From: Pseudomonas marvdashtae
Lineage (GTDB): Bacteria; Pseudomonadota; Gammaproteobacteria; Pseudomonadales; Pseudomonadaceae
Length of the DNA: 64,000 bases
Assembly: GCF_014268655.2 (NCBI RefSeq)
Contig: NZ_JABWQX020000009.1
Location: 6,106-70,105, forward strand
Direction of reading: 5' to 3'
The notes beneath the pieces are model-generated. The model made no database searches. It was not told the DNA's origin and was given only the letters and a program-made list of their open reading frames with translations. A program made the position numbers and the translations under genes. This document shows positions 33,790 to 43,438 of the stretch, piece after piece. How positions within the stretch are numbered: position 1 is the first letter of the stretch; each line of letters starts with the position of its first letter.

Positions 33790-36435
33790 ATGCAAGACCT
33801 CGATCCCGTCGAAACCCAGGAATGGCTGGACGCCCTGGAATCGGTTCTCGACAAAGAAGGCGAAGACCGTGCTCATTATCTGATGACCCGTATGGGTGAA
33901 CTCGCAACCCGCAGCGGTTCGCAACTGCCCTACGCCATCACCACGCCGTACCGCAACACGATCCCCGTTACCCACGAAGCACGCATGCCTGGCGACCTGT
34001 TCATGGAACGCCGCATTCGCTCGCTGGTGCGCTGGAACGCGTTGGCCATGGTCATGCGTACCAACCTGAAAGATTCTGACCTGGGCGGTCACATCTCCAG
34101 CTTCGCCTCCAGCGCGACGCTGTATGACATCGGCTTCAACTATTTCTTCCAGGCCCCGACCGACGAACACGGCGGCGACCTGATCTACTTCCAGGGTCAC
34201 GCATCGCCAGGCGTCTACGCCCGTGCGTTCATGGAAGGCCGCATCACCGAAGACCAGATGAACAACTTCCGCCAGGAAGTGGACGGCAACGGCCTGTCCT
34301 CGTATCCGCACCCTTGGCTGATGCCGGACTTCTGGCAGTTCCCGACCGTTTCCATGGGCCTGGGCCCGATCCAGGCGATCTACCAGGCGCGCTTCATGAA
34401 GTACCTGGAAGCGCGTGGCTTCATCCCGGCCGGCAAGCAGAAAGTCTGGTGCTTCATGGGTGACGGCGAGTGCGACGAGCCGGAATCCCTGGGCGCAATC
34501 TCCCTGGCCGGCCGCGAGAAGCTGGACAACCTGATCTTCGTCATCAACTGCAACCTGCAGCGCCTCGACGGCCCGGTTCGCGGCAACGCCAAGATCATCC
34601 AGGAACTCGAAGGCGTGTTCCGTGGTGCCCAGTGGAACGTCAACAAAGTCATCTGGGGCCGTTTCTGGGACCCACTGCTGGCCAAGGACGTCGACGGCAT
34701 CCTGCAACGCCGCATGGACGAAGTCATCGACGGCGAGTACCAGAACTACAAGGCCAAGGACGGCGCGTTCGTCCGTGAGCACTTCTTCAACTCGCCTGAA
34801 CTCAAGGCGATGGTTGCAGACTTGTCCGACGACGAGATCTGGAAACTCAACCGTGGCGGCCACGACCCATACAAGGTCTATGCGGCATACCACCAGGCGG
34901 TCAATCACAAAGAGCAACCGACCGTCATCCTGGCCAAGACCATCAAGGGTTATGGCACCGGTGCCGGCGAAGCGAAGAACACCGCGCACAACACCAAGAA
35001 AGTCGACGTCGACAGCCTGAAGTTGTTCCGCGACCGCTTCGACATTCCGGTCAAGGACAGCGAGCTGGAAAACCTGCCGTTCTTCAAGCCGGAAGAAGGC
35101 AGCGCCGAAGCCCGTTACCTGGCCGAGCGCCGTGCCGCACTGGGCGGTTTCGTGCCCCAGCGCCGCGCCAAGAGCTTCAGCCTCCCGACGCCGCCACTGG
35201 AAACCCTCAAGGCTATCCTGGACGGCTCGGGCGACCGTGAAATCTCCACCACCATGGCCTTCGTGCGGATCCTCGCGCAATTGGTCAAGGACAAGGAAAT
35301 CGGCTCGCGCATCGTCCCGATCATCCCGGACGAAGCCCGCACCTTCGGTATGGAAGGCATGTTCCGCCAACTGGGCATCTACTCGTCCGTCGGCCAGCTC
35401 TATGAGCCAGTCGATAAAGACCAGGTGATGTTCTACCGCGAAGACAAGAAGGGCCAGATCCTCGAAGAAGGCATCAACGAAGCGGGCGCCATGAGCTCCT
35501 TCATTGCCGCCGGTACTTCGTATTCCAGCCACAACCAGCCGATGCTGCCGTTCTACATCTTCTACTCGATGTTCGGCTTCCAGCGTATCGGCGACCTGGC
35601 CTGGGCCGCTGGCGACAGCCGTACCCGTGGCTTCCTGATCGGCGGCACCGCCGGCCGGACCACGCTGAACGGCGAAGGCCTGCAGCACGAAGACGGCCAC
35701 AGCCACATGCTGGCCGGGACCATCCCGAACTGCCGCACCTATGATCCGACCTACGGCTACGAGCTGGCGGTGATCATCCAGGACGGCATGAAGAAGATGA
35801 CCGAAGAGCAGCAGGACGTCTTCTACTACATCACCGTGATGAACGAGTCCTACCAGCAGCCAGCCATGCCGGCCGGCGTGGAAGCCGGCATCGTCAAGGG
35901 CATGTACCTGCTTGAAGAAGACACCCGCGAAGCGGCGCACCACGTCCAGCTGATGGGCTCCGGCACCATCCTGCGCGAAGTGCGTGAAGCGGCGAAGATC
36001 CTGCGTGAAGAGTTCAACGTCGGCGCCGACGTCTGGAGCGTTACCAGCTTCAACGAACTGCGTCGCGACGGCCTGGCCGTAGAGCGCAGCAACCGCCTGC
36101 ACCCTGGCCAGAAGCCAAAACTGAGCTACGTCGAAGAGTGCCTGAACGGCCGCAAAGGTCCGGTCATCGCCTCCACCGACTACATGAAGCTGTTCGCCGA
36201 GCAGATCCGCCAGTGGGTTCCTTCCAAGGAATTCAAAGTGCTGGGCACCGACGGTTTCGGCCGTAGCGACAGCCGCAAAAAGCTGCGTCACTTCTTCGAA
36301 GTCGACCGTAAGTTCGTTGTGTTGGCAGCCCTGGAAGCCCTGGCTGACCGTGGCGATATCGAACCTAAAGTGGTGGCCGAAGCCATCGCCAAGTTCGGCA
36401 TCGACCCGGAAAAACGCAACCCACTGGACTGCTGA
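33790..36435 (+). CDS. aceE: Pyruvate dehydrogenase E1 component, homodimeric
   Basis: Thiamine-diphosphate-dependent decarboxylase of the pyruvate dehydrogenase complex. The 881 residues match the homodimeric proteobacterial E1. The TPP motif runs GDGECDEPESLGAISLAGRE to VINCNLQRLDGPVRG. The start follows GGAG 9 nt upstream. aceF begins 11 nt after its stop. The leader has two palindromic operator-like sites, suggesting control by a sugar or pyruvate sensor. The long open frame on the opposite strand is a codon-bias shadow. Confidence 0.98.
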   Translation: MQDLDPVETQEWLDALESVLDKEGEDRAHYLMTRMGELATRSGSQLPYAITTPYRNTIPVTHEARMPGDLFMERRIRSLVRWNALAMVMRTNLKDSDLGGHISSFASSATLYDIGFNYFFQAPTDEHGGDLIYFQGHASPGVYARAFMEGRITEDQMNNFRQEVDGNGLSSYPHPWLMPDFWQFPTVSMGLGPIQAIYQARFMKYLEARGFIPAGKQKVWCFMGDGECDEPESLGAISLAGREKLDNLIFVINCNLQRLDGPVRGNAKIIQELEGVFRGAQWNVNKVIWGRFWDPLLAKDVDGILQRRMDEVIDGEYQNYKAKDGAFVREHFFNSPELKAMVADLSDDEIWKLNRGGHDPYKVYAAYHQAVNHKEQPTVILAKTIKGYGTGAGEAKNTAHNTKKVDVDSLKLFRDRFDIPVKDSELENLPFFKPEEGSAEARYLAERRAALGGFVPQRRAKSFSLPTPPLETLKAILDGSGDREISTTMAFVRILAQLVKDKEIGSRIVPIIPDEARTFGMEGMFRQLGIYSSVGQLYEPVDKDQVMFYREDKKGQILEEGINEAGAMSSFIAAGTSYSSHNQPMLPFYIFYSMFGFQRIGDLAWAAGDSRTRGFLIGGTAGRTTLNGEGLQHEDGHSHMLAGTIPNCRTYDPTYGYELAVIIQDGMKKMTEEQQDVFYYITVMNESYQQPAMPAGVEAGIVKGMYLLEEDTREAAHHVQLMGSGTILREVREAAKILREEFNVGADVWSVTSFNELRRDGLAVERSNRLHPGQKPKLSYVEECLNGRKGPVIASTDYMKLFAEQIRQWVPSKEFKVLGTDGFGRSDSRKKLRHFFEVDRKFVVLAALEALADRGDIEPKVVAEAIAKFGIDPEKRNPLDC

Positions 36436-36446
36436 GGAGAATTTCC

Positions 36447-38081
36447 GTGAGCGAACTCATTCGCGTACCTGACATCGGCAGCGGTGAAGGTGAAGTAATT
36501 GAACTGTTTGTAAAGGTCGGCGACCGTATCGAAGCCGAGCAGAGCATCCTGACGCTTGAGTCGGACAAGGCCAGCATGGAAGTGCCCGCGCCAAAGGCCG
36601 GCATCATCAAGAGCCTGAAAGTGAAGCTGGGCGATCGCCTGAAAGAAGGCGACGAGTTGCTGGAGCTGGAAGTCGAGGGCGCCGCCGAGGCGCCTGAAGC
36701 GGCCGCCCCTGCCGCTGCCCCGGCGGCGGCTGAAAAGCCTGCCGCCGCACCGGCTGCCGAAGCGGCTCCCGCACCCGCTGCTGCGCCTGCCGCGGCCACG
36801 GTCCAGGACATTCATGTCCCGGACATCGGTTCGTCGGGCAAGGCCAAGATCATCGAAGTGTTGGTCAAGGCCGGCGACACCGTCGAAGCCGACCAGTCGC
36901 TGATCACCCTGGAATCCGACAAGGCCAGCATGGAAATCCCATCGCCGGCCGCCGGTGTGGTGGAAAGCGTCGAGGTCAAGCTGGACGACGAAGTCGGTAC
37001 CGGTGACCTGATCCTGAAGCTGAAAGTAGCGGGTGCCTCGGCCCCTGCCCCGGCTGCAGCGCCTGCCGCCAAGGCTGAAGCGGCTCCAGCGCCAGCCCCA
37101 GCCGCCGCGCCCGCCGCCAAGGCCGAGCCTGCCCCAGCCCCTGCTGCCGCACCTGCGCCAAGCGGTACCAAGGTGCACGCCGGTCCTGCGGTGCGTCAGC
37201 TGGCCCGTGAATTCGGCGTCGAGCTGTCGGCCGTTGGCCCAAGCGGTCCTCACGGCCGCGTGCTGAAGGAAGACGTGCAAGCCTACGTCAAGGCCATGAT
37301 GCAGAAGGCCAAGAACGCACCGGCCGAAGGCGCCACCGGCGGCGCGGGTATCCCGCCGATTCCGGCAGTGGACTTCAGCCGCTTCGGCGAAACCGAAGAA
37401 GTGGCCATGACTCGCCTGATGCAGATCGGCGCGTCGAGCCTGCATCGCAGCTGGCTGAACATCCCGCACGTGACGCAGTTCGACCAGGCCGACATCACCG
37501 AACTGGAAGCCTTCCGCGTTGCACAGAAAGCCGTGGCCGAAAAAGCCGGCGTGAAGCTTACCGTGCTGCCACTGCTGCTCAAGGCCTGTGCACACCTGCT
37601 CAAGGAACTGCCGGACTTCAACAGCTCCCTGGCCCCAAGCGGCAAGGCTGTGATTCGCAAGAAGTACGTGCACATCGGCTTTGCCGTCGACACCCCGGAA
37701 GGCCTGCTGGTACCGGTCATCCGCAACGTCGACCAGAAGAGCCTGCTGCAACTGGCTGGCGAAGCCGCTGCCCTGGCTGAAAAAGCCCGGAACAAGAAGC
37801 TCACCGCCGACGACATGCAAGGCGCCTGCTTTACCATTTCCAGCCTTGGCCACATTGGCGGCACCGGCTTCACGCCGATCGTCAACGCGCCGGAAGTGGC
37901 GATCCTGGGCGTCTCCAAGGCTACCATCCAGCCTGTCTGGGACGGTAAAGCCTTCCAGCCGAAGCTGATGCTGCCATTGTCGCTGTCCTACGATCACCGT
38001 GTGATCAACGGCGCCGCCGCTGCACGCTTCACCAAGCGCCTGAGCGACCTGCTGGGCGACATCCGCACCATCCTGCTGTGA
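36447..38081 (+). CDS. aceF: Pyruvate dehydrogenase E2, dihydrolipoamide acetyltransferase
   Basis: Core of the pyruvate dehydrogenase complex, moving acetyl groups to CoA. From the GTG at 36447 (GAGGAG 8 nt upstream) the 544 residues comprise two lipoyl domains (lipoyl Lys K41 and K159, each in ESDKASME), Ala-Pro-rich linkers, the E1/E3-binding domain (VRQLAREFGVELSAVGPSG) and the acetyltransferase domain ending with the catalytic DHRVINGAAAARF (His 517). The E3 subunit gene is not in this window. Two terminators follow. Confidence 0.97.
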   Translation: MSELIRVPDIGSGEGEVIELFVKVGDRIEAEQSILTLESDKASMEVPAPKAGIIKSLKVKLGDRLKEGDELLELEVEGAAEAPEAAAPAAAPAAAEKPAAAPAAEAAPAPAAAPAAATVQDIHVPDIGSSGKAKIIEVLVKAGDTVEADQSLITLESDKASMEIPSPAAGVVESVEVKLDDEVGTGDLILKLKVAGASAPAPAAAPAAKAEAAPAPAPAAAPAAKAEPAPAPAAAPAPSGTKVHAGPAVRQLAREFGVELSAVGPSGPHGRVLKEDVQAYVKAMMQKAKNAPAEGATGGAGIPPIPAVDFSRFGETEEVAMTRLMQIGASSLHRSWLNIPHVTQFDQADITELEAFRVAQKAVAEKAGVKLTVLPLLLKACAHLLKELPDFNSSLAPSGKAVIRKKYVHIGFAVDTPEGLLVPVIRNVDQKSLLQLAGEAAALAEKARNKKLTADDMQGACFTISSLGHIGGTGFTPIVNAPEVAILGVSKATIQPVWDGKAFQPKLMLPLSLSYDHRVINGAAAARFTKRLSDLLGDIRTILL

Positions 38082-38086
38082 CACCG

Positions 38087-38112
38087 AACGGCCCTCCTCG
38101 CGGAGGGCCGTT
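38087..38112 (+). terminator. Hairpin after aceF (first of two)
   Basis: AACGGCCCTCC-TCGC-GGAGGGCCGTT, an 11-bp perfect stem with a 4-nt loop starting 5 nt after the aceF stop. A short T run (TTTT) comes only 10 nt later, so it may be a processing or terminator element working with the next one. Confidence 0.7.
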
Positions 38113-38149
38113 GGGAATCCGTTTTCCGAGCGCCACGCTCGTACCTCAA

Positions 38150-38177
38150 CCCCGCCCATTTGGCGGGGCTTTTTTTT
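38150..38177 (+). terminator. Rho-independent terminator after aceF
   Basis: CCCCGCC-CATTT-GGCGGGG followed by CTTTTTTTT. A classic terminator closing the aceEF transcript. Confidence 0.92.
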
Positions 38178-38362
38178 GCGTGAAATAAAACAGTGTGTGC
38201 TTAAACGACTTTTCCTACTCGTTACGCAAAAAAGACTACATACCCTGTTAGTAATTGCCCACAGCAATCGCCCCCTCCCCTATCAATATTTATTGCATCT
38301 CGAGCTATAGCATAAGTTCAGCGCGCCCACCGACGGCTCGCACTAAACTTATATAACTTCGA

Positions 38363-39769
38363 ATGGATTCGAACATGCAAAAGCCAACTGTCGGCCCTAT
38401 TGTCGGCCACACAACAACCGACCACACGCGCATATTCCTGCGCGGCGAAGAACACAATAAGAATCCGGCATTTGCTGGTATTCGCTATAGGCGAAAAGGT
38501 GATACCGCATGGTCAAAAGCACAATTCGTTCAACTGACACCTCACCGCGACATGTCCGAAGTCATCGTTCTGGAGGACCTCCAGGCCGACACCGCCTACG
38601 AATATCAGGCCGGCTGGATAACCCTCTTGAATCCAACCCATACGGTAGAAACCATCCAAGAGCTGCCGTTGCAGTGGCCCAGGGACATTTATGAACTGAA
38701 AACACCCTCTAGCAAGCCTTACGTTGCCCGGAGCTACATCGTTGGCTCCTGCCGATACCTGCGAATGACCTTCGGCGTTCCGGCAGGACCGGAACAGGGG
38801 GATCGCACGTTCGCCGGTATCAATCGAATCATGGAGCAGGCCAATCCGCCCATCAGTGCGGTATTGATGACCGGGGATCAGGTATATCTCGATGACTTGA
38901 ATATTATTGCCCCGGATCGCACTTTCAAGGAAATCCTGCTCAAGTATCGCAGCGCCTTTTCCCAACCCCATATTAAAAAACTGATGTCCGGCGCACCGAC
39001 GTACATGATGCTCGACGACCATGAAATCGAAGACAACTGGCCTGCCAGTAAGAACGAAGGGGATGAGACCCTTTATGTAAATGCTCTTGAAGCGTATGAA
39101 CTTTATCAGGCCAGCCACAGCCCGGCGCACGAACTTTTAAATGACGGTACGCTCAGTCGTTCCTTGAAGCATTACTGGTATCAGTTCGCTCATGGCGATA
39201 TCGAGTGGTTCGTTACCGACACCCGGACCCGACGCAACCTGTCGGCGCACGCTCGGCGTATCCTCGATGAAGAACAGGAACAATCGCTTTTCGACTGGCT
39301 GATCAACAGCCCCGCCCGGGTCAAATTTGTCGTGACCAGCGTGCTGCTCTACCCCGACCGCAGCTTCAATGGCGGGGATGCCTGGCAGGCCTTTCCCGAG
39401 CAGCGCCTGCGCTTGCTTGAAACCATCCGCAATCATCGGATCAAAAACGTGATTTTCGTGTCGGGTGACGTACATGGCTCCTTGACCAGTTGCCTGGCTC
39501 ATAGCCAGGATCCTGACTTCCAGGTTCATACCATCGTTTCGTCGCCGTTCTGCAACAGCAAACTGTTGCCCTACGCCACAGCTTCGACTTTCATTTTTGG
39601 CAAGCCCATGGCCGAGGCACCAAGCGGCGACTATCACTATGAACTGACCAGCAAGGTAATCAGCCAGGACAATTTCGCCCAGCTGAACGTCACGACCCAG
39701 AGCATTCAGGTGACGTTTCATGACCGTGACGGCACCCCGCTGGAGATCGTCGATATACCGTTGCGCTGA
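38363..39769 (+). CDS. PhoD-like alkaline phosphatase/phosphodiesterase domain protein
   Basis: Metallophosphatase of 468 residues with the PhoD-like active site: MTGDQVYLDD, MMLDDHEIEDNW and VSGDVHGS, with an N-terminal beta domain. It has no signal peptide, unlike secreted PhoD, so it would act in the cytoplasm or be exported unusually. The start may be the ATG at 38363 or at 38375; neither has a strong ribosome site. About 180 bp of AT-rich sequence precede it, and P. aeruginosa has no gene here between aceF and dipA. It looks like a group-specific insertion. The substrate is unknown. Confidence 0.82.
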   Translation: MDSNMQKPTVGPIVGHTTTDHTRIFLRGEEHNKNPAFAGIRYRRKGDTAWSKAQFVQLTPHRDMSEVIVLEDLQADTAYEYQAGWITLLNPTHTVETIQELPLQWPRDIYELKTPSSKPYVARSYIVGSCRYLRMTFGVPAGPEQGDRTFAGINRIMEQANPPISAVLMTGDQVYLDDLNIIAPDRTFKEILLKYRSAFSQPHIKKLMSGAPTYMMLDDHEIEDNWPASKNEGDETLYVNALEAYELYQASHSPAHELLNDGTLSRSLKHYWYQFAHGDIEWFVTDTRTRRNLSAHARRILDEEQEQSLFDWLINSPARVKFVVTSVLLYPDRSFNGGDAWQAFPEQRLRLLETIRNHRIKNVIFVSGDVHGSLTSCLAHSQDPDFQVHTIVSSPFCNSKLLPYATASTFIFGKPMAEAPSGDYHYELTSKVISQDNFAQLNVTTQSIQVTFHDRDGTPLEIVDIPLR

Positions 39770-39796
39770 GCAGCCAAGGCACAACAAGTGCCTCCG

Positions 39797-39833
39797 ATCG
39801 GCTGACAACTGGAGAAATCTCCTTGTCGGCCGA
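39797..39833. other. Long imperfect hairpin downstream of the PhoD-like gene
   Basis: ATCGGCTGACAA and TTGTCGGCCGAT pair around an inner GGAG-AAAT-CTCC stem. There is no clear U tract. It may end or protect the transcript of the phosphatase gene. Confidence 0.45.
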
Positions 39834-39962
39834 TAAAAGGTTTATAGCACTTGGCCTTCATGTCTCTTGTCAGCCGGTGCCGCAATGATGCAACCTTGCG
39901 GGAATCCGTAATAACGAGGGCGTCAGCCCGGCGCGATCAGCATTTTCGAAGCGAGTTTCCCC

Positions 39963-42656
39963 ATGAAAAGCCAACCCGATGCCGCCAGCCGTATGGCGGC
40001 CGAGGTAGTGACGCAGTTACCGGTGCCCTCGCGGCTCGGTATGCTGCGTTTCGAACGGCTGAATGAAGCAAGCTGGGCGCTGCTATTTCTTGATCCCAAT
40101 TGCGAACGTTACTTCGGTGTGCCGGCGGTTGAGCTGTGCTCGCTGGTCAGTTCTCCTTACGCCAGCCTGATGGAGCCTGAAGCGCGCTATCAGCTGCATG
40201 ACGCGATCCAGCAGCAGCTGGCCCAGGCGTCGCACTACCTGATCCGCTATACGCTGCACACCGCCCAGGGACCGATGAACCTGCTGGAAACAGGTGAGGC
40301 TTACAAGCAGCACAATCGTCATCTGCTGCGCGGCTATCTGATCGCCGTGGACAACTTGCTGCAAGACGGGCCATCCCTACCGGCCTTAGACCTGGAAACT
40401 CAGAATTCAAGACTGCAAATTGCCCTGGAACTGAACCAGCGCGCCCAACAGGAGCAGCTCCAGCACCTTGATCGGGTCCGCGCCCAACAAGACCTGATCT
40501 TGCTGCTGACCCGGCAACGCTACAGCGCCAACAATTCGCTACAAGAAGCCGCCGAGCTGATTACCCGCAGCGCCTGCGACATCTATGAGATCGACTCCGC
40601 GAGCATCTGGAACCTGGACGACGGCAAGCTGCTGCCGATCTCGGCCTACAACCGAGCCTCCCAGGCTTATTACTTGCCGGCAGTGATCAATGCCGATGAA
40701 TTCCCGGATTACATGGAAGCATTGCAGACCTGCCGGGCCATCGACGCCCACAATGCAATGCGCGACCCACGCACGCGAGAAATGGCCGAGAACCTGCGCG
40801 CCCGCGACGTCAATGCGATCCTCGATGCCAGCATCCGGATCGACGGCCAGGTGGTCGGTGTGCTGTGTCTGGAGCAAGTGGGTGCCACTCGTGCCTGGCA
40901 GTCGGACGAGATCGCCTTCGCTGGCGAACTGGCCGACCAATTCGCCCAGGTCATCAACAACCACAACCGCCGCACAGCCACCAGCGCCCTGCACCTGTTC
41001 CAGCGTGCCGTGGAACAAAGCGCCAACGCGTTCCTGCTGGTCAACTGCGACGGTGTGGTGGAGTACGTCAACCCGAGCTTCACCGCCATCACCCAGTACA
41101 CCACCGAAGAAGTCCACGGCCAGCGCCTGTCCGAGCTGCCCGCCCTGGAAAATCTCAGCGAACTGCTGTTCGACGCGCCGTCGGCCCTGGCCCAGAGCAA
41201 CAGTTGGCAGGGCGAGTTCAAGAGCCGACGCAAAAACCTCGAGCCCTACTGGGGCCAGCTGTCGATTTCAAAGGTCTATGGCGACAACCGCGAACTGACC
41301 CACTACATCGGCATCTACGAAGACATCACCCAGACCAAGCTCGCCCAACAGCGCATCGAGCGCCTGGCCTATACCGATAACTTGACCAACCTGGGCAACC
41401 GTCCGGCCTTCATTCGCAACCTTGATGAGCGCTTCGCCCGAGACAGCGACTCGCCTATCAGCCTGCTGTTGGTGGACATCGACAACTTCAAGCGCATCAA
41501 CGACAGCCTTGGCCACCAGACCGGCGACAAGTTGCTGATCAGCCTGGCCCGGCGTTTGCGCAACAGCCTGAGCCCCAGCGGCAGCCTGGCACGATTCGCC
41601 AGTAATGAATTCGCGGTACTGCTGGACGACACCGACCTTGAAGCCGGCCAGCAGATCGCCAGCCAGTTGCTGATGACGCTCGACAAGCCGATGTTCGTCG
41701 ACAACCAGTTGATCAGCGTGACGGGCTCCGTAGGCCTGGCCTGCGCACCTTTGCATGGGCGCGACCCCCAGACACTGATGCGCAACGCCGGGCTGGCCCT
41801 GCATAAGGCCAAGGCCAACGGCAAGCATCAGGTCCAGGTATTCACCGAAGCGCTGAACGCCGAGGCCAGCTACAAGCTGTTCGTGGAAAACAACCTGCGC
41901 CGCGCCCTGACCCAGAATGAGCTCGACGTGTTCTACCAGCCCAAGCTGTGCCTGCGCAGCGGCCGCCTGCTGGGCATGGAGGCGCTATTGCGCTGGAACC
42001 ATCCGGAAAAAGGCATGATCCGTCCGGACCAGTTCATCAGCGTGGCCGAGGAAACCGGGCTGATCATCCCCATCGGCAAATGGATCGCGCGCCAGGCCTG
42101 CCGCATGAGTAAACAACTGACCGCCGCCGGCCTGGGCAACCTGCAAGTGGCGATCAACCTGTCGCCCAAGCAGTTCTCCGACCCGGACCTGGTAGCCTCG
42201 ATCGCCAGCATCCTCAAGGAAGAACAGCTGCCGGCCCGATTGCTGGAACTGGAGTTGACCGAGGGCCTGCTGCTCGAAGCCACCGAAGACACCCACCTGC
42301 AGCTCGACCAGCTCAAGCGCCTGGGCCTGACCCTGGCCATGGACGACTTCGGCACCGGGTATTCATCCCTCAGCTACCTGAAGAAATTCCCGATCGACAT
42401 CATCAAGATCGATCGCAGCTTCATCCACGAAATCCCGGACAACCAGGACGACATGGAAATCACCTCCGCCGTGATCGCCATGGCCCACAACCTGAAACTC
42501 AAGGTCGTGGCCGAAGGCATCGAGACCGCCCAGCAGCTGGCGTTCCTGCGTCGCCACCGTTGCGACGTCGGCCAAGGCTACCTGTTTGACCGGCCGATCC
42601 CTGGCTCCGAGCTCATCGAGAAGCTCAAGCGCTACCCGCGCGGGCCGCTTGTCTGA
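39963..42656 (+). CDS. dipA: Cyclic-di-GMP phosphodiesterase DipA-like (PAS-GAF-PAS-GGDEF-EAL)
   Basis: 897-residue signalling protein. In order: an N-terminal PAS-like domain (about 15-130), a coiled coil (about 145-180), GAF (about 190-335), PAS (about 345-455), a GGDEF domain with its signature degraded to ASNEF (546-550), and an EAL domain with GMEALLRWNHP (E673) and DDFGTGYSSLSYL intact. It should therefore degrade c-di-GMP, the GGDEF part serving at most as a regulatory GTP site. The position between the aceEF region and msrA matches DipA (PA5017), which promotes dispersal and motility. No membrane segment is seen. Confidence 0.93.
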   Translation: MKSQPDAASRMAAEVVTQLPVPSRLGMLRFERLNEASWALLFLDPNCERYFGVPAVELCSLVSSPYASLMEPEARYQLHDAIQQQLAQASHYLIRYTLHTAQGPMNLLETGEAYKQHNRHLLRGYLIAVDNLLQDGPSLPALDLETQNSRLQIALELNQRAQQEQLQHLDRVRAQQDLILLLTRQRYSANNSLQEAAELITRSACDIYEIDSASIWNLDDGKLLPISAYNRASQAYYLPAVINADEFPDYMEALQTCRAIDAHNAMRDPRTREMAENLRARDVNAILDASIRIDGQVVGVLCLEQVGATRAWQSDEIAFAGELADQFAQVINNHNRRTATSALHLFQRAVEQSANAFLLVNCDGVVEYVNPSFTAITQYTTEEVHGQRLSELPALENLSELLFDAPSALAQSNSWQGEFKSRRKNLEPYWGQLSISKVYGDNRELTHYIGIYEDITQTKLAQQRIERLAYTDNLTNLGNRPAFIRNLDERFARDSDSPISLLLVDIDNFKRINDSLGHQTGDKLLISLARRLRNSLSPSGSLARFASNEFAVLLDDTDLEAGQQIASQLLMTLDKPMFVDNQLISVTGSVGLACAPLHGRDPQTLMRNAGLALHKAKANGKHQVQVFTEALNAEASYKLFVENNLRRALTQNELDVFYQPKLCLRSGRLLGMEALLRWNHPEKGMIRPDQFISVAEETGLIIPIGKWIARQACRMSKQLTAAGLGNLQVAINLSPKQFSDPDLVASIASILKEEQLPARLLELELTEGLLLEATEDTHLQLDQLKRLGLTLAMDDFGTGYSSLSYLKKFPIDIIKIDRSFIHEIPDNQDDMEITSAVIAMAHNLKLKVVAEGIETAQQLAFLRRHRCDVGQGYLFDRPIPGSELIEKLKRYPRGPLV

Positions 42657-42740
42657 CAGCCGCTTATAGCTTGCGGCCGCTTTTCTGAGGCACACTGACG
42701 GTCTATTTCGCTCAACTCAATCTGACTGAGAGGACTGATA

Positions 42741-43388
42741 ATGGTCTTGCGCTCGGAAATCCTGGTGAACAAAAACGTGCTTCCTACTCAAGAACAAGCT
42801 CTGCCTGGCCGTGAAACCCCGATGACAGTGCCGGAAAAACACTTCGTCCATGACGCGCCGCTGCTGGGCCCGTTTGCCATGGACGTGGACTTCGCGATCT
42901 TCGGCCTGGGCTGCTTCTGGGGCGCGGAGCGCAAGTTCTGGCAACGCGAGGGCGTGGTCAGCACGGCGGTGGGTTATGCGGGCGGCTTTACGCCGAATCC
43001 GACATATGAAGAAGTCTGTTCGGGCCTGACCGGCCACAGCGAAGTGGTGCTGGTGGTCTATGAGCCAGCAAAAGTGAGCTACGAAGAACTTCTGAAAATG
43101 TTCTGGGAACTGCACAACCCAACCCAGGGCATGCGCCAGGGCAATGACATCGGCACCCAGTACCGCTCGGTAATCTACTGCACCACGCGTGAGCAACTGG
43201 CAGCGGCGAATAAGAGCAAGGAGATCTTCCAGGCCGAACTGAACAAGGCCGGCAAGGGCGAAATCACCACCGAAATCGACGAAGCGCCGACGTTCTATTT
43301 TGCCGAGGCCTATCACCAGCAATACCTGGCCAAGAATCCTGAAGGGTATTGCGGGATCGGCGGTACGGGCGTGACTTGCCCGATCTGA
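42741..43388 (+). CDS. msrA: Peptide methionine (S)-S-oxide reductase MsrA
   Basis: Repairs oxidised methionine in proteins. The 215 residues carry the catalytic [11 protein letters not shown] (Cys58), and the C-terminal [14 protein letters not shown] supplies the recycling cysteines (C204, C213), as in E. coli MsrA. The start at 42741 follows GAGAGGA. It lies 84 nt after dipA and is convergent with rlmJ. Confidence 0.97.
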   Translation: MVLRSEILVNKNVLPTQEQALPGRETPMTVPEKHFVHDAPLLGPFAMDVDFAIFGLGCFWGAERKFWQREGVVSTAVGYAGGFTPNPTYEEVCSGLTGHSEVVLVVYEPAKVSYEELLKMFWELHNPTQGMRQGNDIGTQYRSVIYCTTREQLAAANKSKEIFQAELNKAGKGEITTEIDEAPTFYFAEAYHQQYLAKNPEGYCGIGGTGVTCPI

Positions 43389-43408
43389 CCTTCCGGTCTT
43401 GCCCACAT

Positions 43409-43432
43409 GATGGCGCCCTTCCAGGCGCCATC
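43409..43432. terminator. Hairpin between convergent msrA and rlmJ
   Basis: GATGGCGCC-CTTCCA-GGCGCCATC is a perfect 9-bp stem. It has no U tract on either side, so its role as a bidirectional terminator is plausible but weakly supported. Confidence 0.5.
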
Positions 43433-43438
43433 AATGCC

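Noticed and set aside
33676..36291. 871-codon open frame antisense to aceE
   Set aside because: It mirrors aceE, whose E1 sequence is unmistakable. High-GC third positions create long antisense frames; the frame has no recognisable domain.
36288..38267. 659-codon open frame antisense to aceF with Gly/Arg-rich low-complexity stretch
   Set aside because: The Gly-rich part is the reverse of the Ala-Pro linkers of aceF and runs through both aceF terminators.
38363..39769. Secreted Tat-dependent PhoD
   Set aside because: No twin-arginine signal peptide or any hydrophobic N-terminal segment is present.
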